This document shows positions 52,169 through 62,601 of a stretch of DNA of 64,000 nt, piece by piece. How positions within the stretch are numbered: position 1 is the stretch's first letter; every line of letters begins with the position of its first letter. The notes beneath the pieces were generated by a model. The model was not told the origin of the DNA, did no database searches, and was given only the letters and a program-made list of their open reading frames with translations. The position numbers and the translations under genes were made by a program. Where the stretch lies: positions 1,240,001 to 1,304,000 of the forward strand of contig CATKHW010000058.1 of the NCBI GenBank assembly GCA_949752795.1, read 5' to 3'. Origin of the DNA: Hyperoodon ampullatus (Eukaryota > Chordata > Mammalia > Artiodactyla > Ziphiidae).

Positions 52169-53907
52169 ACAGGTACCGTTCCAAAAACCAACTATGGAAT
52201 AGACAAGACCTACACCGTCCTCAGCGAAAGGGACTCAAAACCCCATATTTCCCGCAGAGGAAAATATCTGACTAGTAAGAATCTTAAAACCTATGTATTG
52301 ATATGTCTCCGTAAGGGAATCAAGTGTGTCTAGACTGGCATAAACATGGCAGCGAGAATCAGCTCAAACCCACTATAAAAAGGAATTTCAAAAACAAAAC
52401 AAAAAAACTGGGAAATTCTTTACAATTCCTTCAGGGTCTCTGATGAAACCTGGAATGACCCTATCTACAACGACAGCTGGATGTGGCATAAGGAGGGACA
52501 CTTGGGACTGAGACGATTGGTGAGATTGGGTGAGCAAATGCAGACCCTTTAAAGCAATAATGCATGGCACCCATTCCATGGGTCCGAACTCTCCAGGTTG
52601 AAGGGAATATTACTACAGCTATAACAAGTGCGGGAAACCTAGAGAACGGACACACTGTGAATACGAAAGGTTTCTAAAACTCAACGCATAGTCCCTCTCC
52701 TGGTGCTCCAGTTTGACTTTCCGTCTGCTTTACTATCAACCTCCCAACTTGGAGAGACAGCCCCTTTAACCTCTTGGTTCGCACAGGTTGCCAATTTGGC
52801 AGAGGATGAAAGGGAAGAGGGAGAACCAATGAGAGAGTAGCTGTTAGGCATTTGGACGGGCACATATCACTGTAATTTCCCGGCAGGAAGAAGAATTAAC
52901 CAAATTCTCAGCCACCCACCGGGAACCAGTATAGGTCCTGAACCAAAATTTTGGACTTGCGGTCAGCTCACCAAAAACGAGTTGAAAAATGGAGCTCAGG
53001 GGCACAGCAATTCACAAACTGGCCGAGTAATAAAGGACAACTATCGTCCAAAAATCTGTTGAGGGAAGGCAACGAGGCGGACTTGAAAGCGAGGCAGAAT
53101 AGCAGGAAACAGATTTCAAGAGGTACGTTGGAATCGCCTTTAAAGCACAGGAAGAGGGGCACAACTTCGACAATGATGCACTTGGCCAAAAAGGGCGTAT
53201 GCGTTTTCTCCTGAATATATTCAGGAGAAAACGCATACGCCCTTTTTGGCCAAGCAAGCAAGCGGGCAATGCAAATCTGCACTACAAAGAAGTATCACTT
53301 CCCACCGGTCAAAAGGGACATCCACAAAATGTGTAAGAACAAGAAAGGCAAGACAGGCCCTGGAGAACAGGGAGCCTTGTTATGCTGATGGGCGGGATGT
53401 AAATTGCCAACTGCCTCTCTGGAGGAGTGCATTCTGTTCCCTAAAACAAGTAAAGAACAGAGCTACAGAGCCAAGGGCACTACCAGTCTAGGGAATATAC
53501 CTTGGGAAAACTGAAAATCAATAAGACAGAGCCACCCCTAAATTTAGGGCTGCACTGCATACAAGGGCCTCAACTTGGATACACCTTAAGTATCCCAGAA
53601 AATATAAACATGGTTCAAAAAATTGTGGTACTTACGTACGATGGAATATCCCTCAGCCATGAAATCAATGTCATAAGACCAGTAGCAGCAAAATGGGTGG
53701 ATTCAGGTACGATGATTCTAAGTGAAATAAGTCACACAGAAAAAGAAACTTATCATAAGATATCACTTATGAAGATCCTGTAAACATGGCTACACTTGAA
53801 CTGAGTTAGGAAAGAGAACAGTGTCTCACATTTAGAAAACACTCTTATACCTGCTTAAGGGGGAAGGAGAGGTGGGGTGATGCATAAAACCAGAGTTTGA
53901 TATAAGC
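52169..53907 (+). repeat. Satellite unit 31 (hybrid)
   Basis: Perfect palindrome 53181-53254. Left part equals the left part of unit 25; right part has cccctaaattt, shared with unit 35. Confidence 0.95.
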
Positions 53908-55645
53908 ACAGGTACCGTTCCTAAAACCAACTATGGAATAGACAAGACCTACACCGTCCTCAGCGAAAGGGACTCAAAACCCCATATTTCCCGCAGAGGA
54001 AAATATCTGACTAGTAAGAATCTTAAAACCTATGTATTGATATGTCTCCGTAAGGGAATCAAGTGTGTCTAGACTGGCATAAACATGGCAGCGAGAATCA
54101 GCTCAAACCCACTATAAAAAGGAATTTCAAAAACAAAACAAAAAAACTGGGAAATTCTTTACAATTCCTTCAGGGTCTCTGATGAAGGCTGGAATGACCC
54201 TATCAACAACGACAGCTGGATGTGGCATAAGGAGGGACACTTGGGACTGAGACGATAGGTGATATTGGGTGAGCAAATGCAGACCATTTAAAGCAAAAAT
54301 GCATGGCACCCATTCCATGGGTCCGAACTCTCCAGGTTGAAGGGAATATTACTACAGCTATAACAAGTGCGGGAAACCTAGAGAACGGACACACTGTGAA
54401 TACGAAAGGTTTCTAAAACTCAACGCATAGTCCCTCTCCTGGTGCTCCGGTTTGACTTTCCGTCTGCTTTACTATCAACCTCCCAACTTGGAGAGACAGC
54501 CCCTTTAACCTCTTGGTTCGCACAGGTTGCCAATTTGGCAGAGGATGAAAGGGAAGAGGGAGAACCAATGAGAGAGTAGCTGTTAGGCATTTGGACGGGC
54601 ACATATCACTGTAATTTCCCGGCAGGAAGAAGAATTAACCAAATTCTCAGCCACCCACCGGAACCAGTATAGGTCCTGAACCAAAATTTTGGACTTGCGG
54701 TCAGCTCACCAAAAACGAGTTGAAAAATGGAGCTCAGGGGCACAGCAATTCACAAACTGGCCGAGTAATAAAGGACAACTATCGTCCAAAAATCTGTTGA
54801 GGGAAGGCAACGAGGCGGACTTGAAAGCGAGGCAGAATAGCAGGAAACAGATTTCAAGAGGTACGTTGGAATCGCCTTTAAAGCACAGGAAGAGGGGCAC
54901 AACTTCGACAATGATGCACTTGGCCAAAAAGGGCGTATGCGTTTTCTCCTGAATATATTCAGGAGAAAACGCATACGCCCTTTTTGGCCAAGCAAGCAAG
55001 CAGGCAATGCAAATCTGCACTACAAAGAAGAATCACTTCCCAACAGTCAAAGGGGACATCCACAAAATGTGTAAGAACAAGAAAGGCAAGACAGGCCCTG
55101 GAGAACAGGGAGCCTTGTTATGCTGATGGGCGGGATGTAAATTGCCAACTGCCTCTCTGGAGGAGTGCATTCTGTTCCCTAAAACAAGTAAACAACAGAG
55201 CTACAGAGCCAAGGGCACTACCAGTCTAGGGAATATACCTTGGGAAAACTGAAAATCAATAAGACAGAGCCACCCCAAAATTTAGGGCTGCACTGCATAC
55301 AAGGACCTCAACTTGGATACACCTTAAGTATCCCAGAAAATATAAACATGGTTCAAAAAACTGTGGTACTTACGTACGATGGAATATCCCTCAGCCATGA
55401 AATCAATGTCATAAGACCAGTAGCAGCAAAATGGGTGGATTCAGGTACGATGATTCTAAGTGAAATAAGTCACACAGAAAAAGAAACTTATCATAAGATA
55501 TCACTTATGAAGATCCTGTAAACATGGCTACACTTGAACTGAGTTAGGAAAGAGAAGAGTGTCTCACATTTAGAAAACACTCTTATACCTGCTTAAGGGG
55601 GAAGGAGAGGTGGGGTGATGCATAAAACCAGAGTTTGATATAAGC
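53908..55645 (+). repeat. Satellite unit 32 (1,738 bp)
   Basis: Perfect palindrome 54919-54992. Private 1-bp deletion (accggaacc) near 54660. Dense patch gaagaatcac plus cccaacagtc near 55027, shared with unit 36. Left part is like type M. Confidence 0.95.
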
Positions 55646-57384
55646 ACAGGTACCGTTCCAAAAACCAACTATGGAATAGACAAGACCTACACCGTCCTCA
55701 GTGAAAGGGACTCAAAACCCCATATTTCCCGCAGAGGAAAATATCTGACTAGTAAGAATCTTAAAACCTATGTATTGATATGTCTCCGTAAGGGAATCAA
55801 GTGTGTCTAGACTGGCATAAACATGGCAGCGAGAATCAGCTCAAACCCACTATAAAAAGGAATTTCAAAAACAAAACAAAAAAACTGGGAAATTCTTTAC
55901 AATTCCTTCAGGGTCTCTGTTGAAAGCTGGAATGACCCTATCTACAACGACAGCTGGATGTGGCATAAGGAGGGACACTTGGGACTGAGACGATTGGTGA
56001 GATTGGGTGAGCAAATGCAGACCCTTTAAAGCAATAATGCATGGCACCCATTCCATGGGTCCGAACTCTCCAGGTTGAAGGGAATATTACTACAGCTATA
56101 ACATGTGCGGGAAACCTAGAGAACGGACACACTGTGAATACGAAAGGTTTCTAAAACTCAACGCATAGTCCCTCTCCTGGTGCTCCGGTTTGACTTTCCG
56201 TCTGCTTTACTATCAACCTCCCAACTTGGAGAGACAGCGCCTTTAACCTCTTGGTTCGCACAGGTTGCCAATTTGGCAGAGGATGAAAGGGAAGAGGGAG
56301 AACCAATGAGAGAGTAGCTGTTAGGCATTTGGACGGGCACATATCACTGTAATTTCCCGGCAGGAAGAAGAATTAACCAAATTCTCAGCCACCCACCGGG
56401 AACCAGTATAGGTCCTGAACCAAAATTTTGGACTTGCGGTCAGCTCACCAAAAACGAGTTGAAAAATGGAGCTCAGGGGCACAGCAATTCACAAACTGGC
56501 CGAGTAATAAAGGAGAACTATCGTCCAAAAATCTGTTGAGGGAAGGCAACGAGGCGGACTTGAAAGCGAGGCAGAATAGCAGGAAACAGATTTCAAGAGG
56601 TACGTTGGAATCGCCTTTAAAGCACAGGAAGAGGGGCACAACTTCGACAATGATGCACTTGGCCAAAAAGGGCGTATGCGTTTTCTCCTGAATATATTCA
56701 GGAGAAAACGCATACGCCCTTTTTGGCCAAGCAAGGAAGCGGGCAATGCAAATCTGCACTACAAAGAAGTATCACTTCCCACCGGTCAAAAGGGACATCC
56801 ACAAAATGTGTAAGAACAAGAAAGGCAAGACAGGCCCTGGAGAACAGGGAGCCTTGTTATGCTGATGGGCGGGATGTAAATTGCCAACTGCCTCTCTGGA
56901 GGAGTGCATTCTGTTCCCTAAAACAAGTAAAGAACAGAGCTACAGAGCCAAGGGCACTACCAGTCTAGGGAATATACCTTGGGAAAACTGAAAATCAATA
57001 AGACAGAGCCACCCCAAAATTTAAGGCTGCACTGCATACAAGGACCTCAACTTGGATACACCTTAAGTATCCCAGAAAATATAAACATGGTTCAAAAAAT
57101 TGTGGTACTTACGTACGATGGAATATCCCTCAGCCATGAAATCAATGTCATAAGACCAGTAGCAGCAAAATGGGTGGATTCAGGTACGATGATTCTAAGT
57201 GAAATAAGTCACACAGAAAAAGAAACTTATCATAAGATATCACTTATGAAGATCCTGTAAACATGGCTACACTTGAACTGAGTTAGGAAAGAGAAGAGTG
57301 TCTCACATTTAGAAAACACTCTTATACCTGCTTAAGGGGGAAGGAGAGGTGGGGTGATGCATAAAACCAGAGTTTGATATAAGC
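55646..57384 (+). repeat. Satellite unit 33
   Basis: Perfect palindrome 56658-56731. Left part has gtctctgttg, shared with unit 37; right part has the type J changes aaggagaac and aaggaagcg. Confidence 0.95.
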
Positions 57385-59123
57385 ACAGGTACCGTTCCAA
57401 AAACCAACTATGGAATAGACAAGACCTACACCGTCCTCAGCGAAAGGGACTCAAAACCCCATATTTCCCGCAGAGGAAAATATCTGACTAGTAAGAATCT
57501 TAAAACCTATGTATTGATATGTCTCCGTAAGGGAATCAACTGTGTCTAGACTGGCATAAACATGGCAGCGAGAATCAGCTGAAACCCACTATAAAAAGGA
57601 ATTTCAAAAACAAAACAAAAAAACTGGGAAATTCTTTACAATTCCTTCAGGGTCTCTGATGAAAGCTGGAATGACCCTATCAACAACGACAGCTGGATGT
57701 GGCATAAGGAGGGACACTTGGGACTGAGACGATTGGTGAGATTGGGTGAGCAAATGCAGACCCTTTAAAGCAATAATGCATGGCACCCATTCCATGGGTC
57801 CGAACTCTCCAGGTTGAAGGGAATATTACTACAGCTATAACATGTGCGGGAAACCTAGAGAACGGACACACTGTGAATACGAAAGGTTTCTAAAACTCAA
57901 CGCATAGTCCCTCTCCTGGTGCTCCGGTTTGACTTTCCGTCTGCTTTACTATCAACCTCCCAACTTGGAGAGACAGCCCCTTTAACCTCTTGGTTCGCAC
58001 AGGTTGCCAATTTGGCAGAGGATGAAAGGGAAGAGGGAGAACCAATGAGAGAGTAGCTGTTAGGCATTTGGACGGGCACATATCACTGTAATTTCCCAGC
58101 AGGAAGAAGAATTAACCAAATTCTCAGCCACCCACCGGGAACCAGTATAGGTCCTGAACCAAAATTTTGGACTTGCGGTCAGCTCACCAAAAACGAGTTG
58201 AAAAATGGAGCTCAGGGGCACAGCAATTCACAAACTGGCCGAGTAATAAAGGACAACTATCGTCCAAAAATCTGTTGAGGGAAGGCAACGAGGAGGACTT
58301 GAAAGCGAGGCAGAATGGCAGGAAACAGATTTCAAGAGGTACGTTGGAATCGCCTTTAAAGCACAGGAAGAGGGGCACAACTTCGACAATGATGCACTTG
58401 GCCAAAAAGGGCGTATGCGTTTTCTCCTGAATATATTCAGGAGAAAACGCATACGCCCTTTTTGGCCAAGCAAGCAAGCGGGCAATGCAAATCTGCACTA
58501 CAAAGAAGTATCACTTCCCACCGGTCAAAAGGGACATCCACAAAATGTGTAAGAACAAGAAAGGCAAGACAGGCCCTGGAGAACAGGGAGCCTTGTTATG
58601 CTGATGGGCGGGATGTAAATTGCCAACTGCCTCTCTGGAGGAGTGCATTCTGTTCCCTAAAACAAGTAAACAACAGAGCTACAGAGCCAAGGGCACTACC
58701 AGTCTAGGGAATATACCTTGGGAAAACTGAAAATCAATAAGACAGAGCCACCCCAAAATTTAAGGCTGCACTGCATACAAGGGCCTCAACTTGGATACAC
58801 CTTAAGTATCCCAGAAAATATAAACATGGTTCAAAAAATTGTGGTACTTACGTACGATGGAATATCCCTCAGCCATGAAATCAATGTCATAAGACCAGTA
58901 GCAGCAAAATGGGTGGATTCAGGTACGATGATTCTAAGTGAAATAAGTCACACAGAAAAAGAAACTTATCATAAGATATCACTTATGAAGATCCTGTAAA
59001 CATGGCTACACTTGAACTGAGTTAGGAAAGAGGACAGTGTCTCACATTTAGAAAACACTCTTATACCTGCTTAAGGGGGAAGGAGAGGTGGGGTGATGCA
59101 TAAAACCAGAGTTTGATATAAGC
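57385..59123 (+). repeat. Satellite unit 34
   Basis: Perfect palindrome 58397-58470. Type K-like; private agctgaaacc and gaggaggac. Confidence 0.95.
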
Positions 59124-60862
59124 ACAGGTACCGTTCCAAAAACCAACTATGGAATAGACAAGACCTACACCGTCCTCAGCGAAAGGGACTCAAAACCCCA
59201 TATTTCCCGCAGAGGAAAATATCTGATTAGTAAGAATCTTAAAACCTATGTATTGATATGTCTCCGTAAGGGAATCAAGTGTGTCTAGACTGGCATAAAC
59301 ATGGCAGCGAGAATCAGCTCAAACCCACTATAAAAAGGAATTTCAAAAACAAAACAAAAAAACTGGGAAATTCTTTACAATTCCTTCAGGGTCTCTGATG
59401 AAACCTGGAATGACCCTATCTACAACGACAGCTGGATGTGGCATAAGGAGGGACACTTGGGACTGAGACGATTGGTGAGATTGGGTGAGCAAATGCAGAC
59501 CCTTTAAAGCAATAATGCATGGCACCCATTCCATGGGTCCGAACTCTCCAGGTTGAAGGGAATATTACTACAGCTATAACAAGTGCGGGAAACCTAGAGA
59601 ACGGACACACTGTGAATACGAAAGGTTTCTAAAACTCAACGCATAGTCCCTCTCCTGGTGCTCCGGTTTGACTTTCCGTCTGCTTTACTATCAACCTCCC
59701 AACTTGGAGAGACAGCCCCTTTAACCTCTTGGTTCGCACAGGTTGCCAATTTGGCAGAGGATGAAAGGGAAGAGGGAGAACCAATGAGAGAGTAGCTGTT
59801 AGGCATTTGGACGGGCACATATCACTGTAATTTCCCGGCAGGAAGAAGAATTAACCAAATTCTCAGCCACCCACCGGGAACCAGTATAGGTCCTGAACCA
59901 AAATTTTGGACTTGCGGTCAGCTCACCAAAAACGAGTTGAAAAATGGAGCTCAGGGGCACAGCAATTCACAAACTGGCCGAGTAATAAAGGACAACTATC
60001 GTCCAAAAATCTGTTGAGGGAAGGCAACGAGGCGGACTTGAAAGCGAGGCAGAATAGCAGGAAACAGATTTCAAGAGGTACGTTGGAATCGCCTTTAAAG
60101 CACAGGAAGAGGGGCACAACTTCGACAATGATGCACTTGGCCAAAAAGGGCGTATGCGTTTTCTCCTGAATATATTCAGGAGAAAACGCATACGCCCTTT
60201 TTGGCCAAGCAAGCAAGCGGGCAATGCAAATCTGCACTACAAAGAAGTATCACTTCCCACCAGTCAAAAGGGACATCCACAAAATGTGTAAGAACAAGAA
60301 AGGCAAGACAGGCCCTGGAGAACAGGGAGCCTTGTTATGCTGATGGGCGGGATGTAAATTGCCAACTGCCTCTCTGGAGGAGTGCATTCTGTTCCCTAAA
60401 ACAAGTAAACAACAGAGCTACAGAGCCAAGGGCACTACCAGTCTAGGGAATATACCTTGGGAAAACTGAAAATCAATAAGACAGAGCCACCCCTAAATTT
60501 AGGGCTGCACTGCATACAAGGGCCTCAACTTGGATACACCTTAAGTATCCCAGAAAATATAAACATGGTTCAAAAAATTGTGGTACTTACGTACGATGGA
60601 ATATCCCTCAGCTATGAAATCAATGTCATAAGACCAGTAGCAGCAAAATGGGTGGATTCAGGTACGATGATTCTAAGTGAAATAAGTCACACAGAAAAAG
60701 AAACTTATCATAAGATATCACTTATGAAGATCCTGTAAACATGGCTACACTTGAACTGAGTTAGGAAAGAGAACAGTGTCTCACATTTAGAAAACACTCT
60801 TATACCTGCTTAAGGGGGAAGGAGAGGTGGGGTGATGCATAAAACCAGAGTTTGATATAAGC
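59124..60862 (+). repeat. Satellite unit 35
   Basis: Perfect palindrome 60136-60209. Like unit 31 (cccctaaattt) but with tctgattag, cccaccagtc and private cagctatgaa. Confidence 0.95.
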
Positions 60863-62601
60863 ACAGGTACCGTTCCTAAAACCAACTATGGAATAGACAA
60901 GACCTACACCGTCCTCAGCGAAAGGGACTCAAAACCCCATATTTCCCGCAGAGGAAAATATCTGACTAGTAAGAATCTTAAAACCTATGTATTGATATGT
61001 CTCCGTAAGGGAATCAAGTGTGTCTAGACTGGCATAAACATGGCAGCGAGAATCAGCTCAAACCCACTATAAAAAGGAATTTCAAAAACAAAACAAAAAA
61101 ACTGGGAAATTCTTTACAATTCCTTCATGGTCTCTGATGAAGGCTGGAATGACCCTATCAACAACGACAGCTGGATGTGGCATAAGGTGGGACACTTGGG
61201 ACTGAGACGATAGGTGAGATTGGGTGAGCAAATGCAGACCCTTTAAAGCAAAAATGCATGGCACCCATTCCATGGGTCCGAACTCTCCAGGTTGAAGGGA
61301 ATATTACTACAGCTATAACAAGTGCGGGAAACCTAGAGAACGGACACACTGTGAATACGAAAGGTTTCTAAAACTCAACGCATAGTCCCTCTCCTGGTGC
61401 TCCGGTTTGACTTTCCGTCTGCTTTACTATCAACCTCCCAACTTGGAGAGACAGCCCCTTTAACCTCTTGGTTCGCACAGGTTGCCAATTTGGCAGAGGA
61501 TGAATGGGAAGAGGGAGAACCAATGAGAGAGTAGCTGTTAGGCATTTGGACGGGCACATATCACTGTAATTTCCCGGCAGGAAGAAGAATTAACCAAATT
61601 CTCAGCCACCCACCGGGAACCAGTATAGGTCCTGAACCAAAATTTTGGACTTGCGGTCAGCTCACCAAAAACGAGTTGAAAAATGGAGATCAGGGGCACA
61701 GCAATTCACAAACTGGCCGAGTAATAAAGGACAACTATCGTCCAAAAATCTGTTGAGGGAAGGCAACGAGGCAGACTTGAAAGCGAGGCAGAATAGCAGG
61801 AAACAGATTTCAAGAGGTACGTTGGAATCGCCTTTAAAGCACAGGAAGAGGGGCACAACTTCGACAATGATGCACTTGGCCAAAAAGGGCATATGCGTTT
61901 TCTCCTGAATATATTCAGGAGAAAACGCATACGCCCTTTTTGGCCAAGCAAGCAAGCAGGCAATGCAAATCTGCACTACAAAGAAGAATCACTTCCCAAC
62001 AGTCAAAGGGGACATCCACAAAATGTGTAAGAACAAGAAAGGCAAGACAGGCCCTGGAGAACAGGGAGCCTTGTTATGCTGATGGGCGGGATGTAAATTG
62101 CCAACTGCCTCTCTGGAGGAGTGCATTCTGTTCCCTAAAACAAGTAAAGAACAGAGCTACAGAGCCAAGGGCACTACCAGTCTAGGGAATATACCTTGGG
62201 AAAACTGAAAATCAATAAGACAGAGCCACCCCAAAATTTAGGGCTGCACTGCATACAAGGACCTCAACTTGGATACACCTTAAGTATCCCAGAAAATATA
62301 AACATGGTTCAAAAAACTGTGGTACTTACGTACGATGGAATATCCCTCAGCCATGAAATCAATGTCATAAGACCAGTAGCAGCAAAATGGGTGGATTCAG
62401 GTACGATGATTCTAAGTGAAATAAGTCACACAGAAAAAGAAACTTATCATAAGATATCACTTATGAAGATCCTGTAAACATGGCTACACTTGAACTGAGT
62501 TAGGAAAGAGAACAGTGTCTCACATTTAGAAAACACTCTTATACCTGCTTAAGGGGGAAGGAGAGGTGGGGTGATGCATAAAACCAGAGTTTGATATAAG
62601 C
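60863..62601 (+). repeat. Satellite unit 36
   Basis: Palindrome 61875-61948 with G to A at 61891, the same site as in unit 1. Like unit 32 without its deletion; private ttcatggtc, aaggtggg, gatgaatggg, ggagatcag. Confidence 0.95.

Larger units (their letters stand above)
42665..53098 (+). repeat. Higher-order repeat, 6-unit period (10,434 bp), copy 2
   Basis: Units 25 (right part) to 31 (left part) repeat copy 1 with very few differences. The clearest is a G-to-T change at 49,749 inside the palindrome of unit 29. The joint lies in unit 25 between about 42,630 (gaggg, unlike unit 19) and 42,701 (aattgcc, unlike unit 31), 46-118 bp before that unit's palindrome. Confidence 0.9.
53099..60053 (+). 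repeat. Higher-order repeat, 4-unit period (about 6,956 bp), copy 1
   Basis: Units 31-34 match units 35-37 at a shift of 6,955-6,956 bp; the 1-bp difference comes from a deletion in unit 32. Shared markers are cccctaaattt (units 31, 35), cccaacagtc with gaagaatcac and gttcctaaaacc (units 32, 36), and gtctctgttgaaag (units 33, 37). Unit 33 resembles type J and unit 34 type K, so this block is built from pieces of the 6-unit block. Edges are approximate. Confidence 0.75.

Noticed and set aside
32231..53098. Assembly duplication as the cause of the near-identical 10,434-bp blocks
   Set aside because: Not excluded, but unit 29 differs from unit 23 by a private base and other blocks show their own private changes, which fits real copies. 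Spanning long reads would decide.
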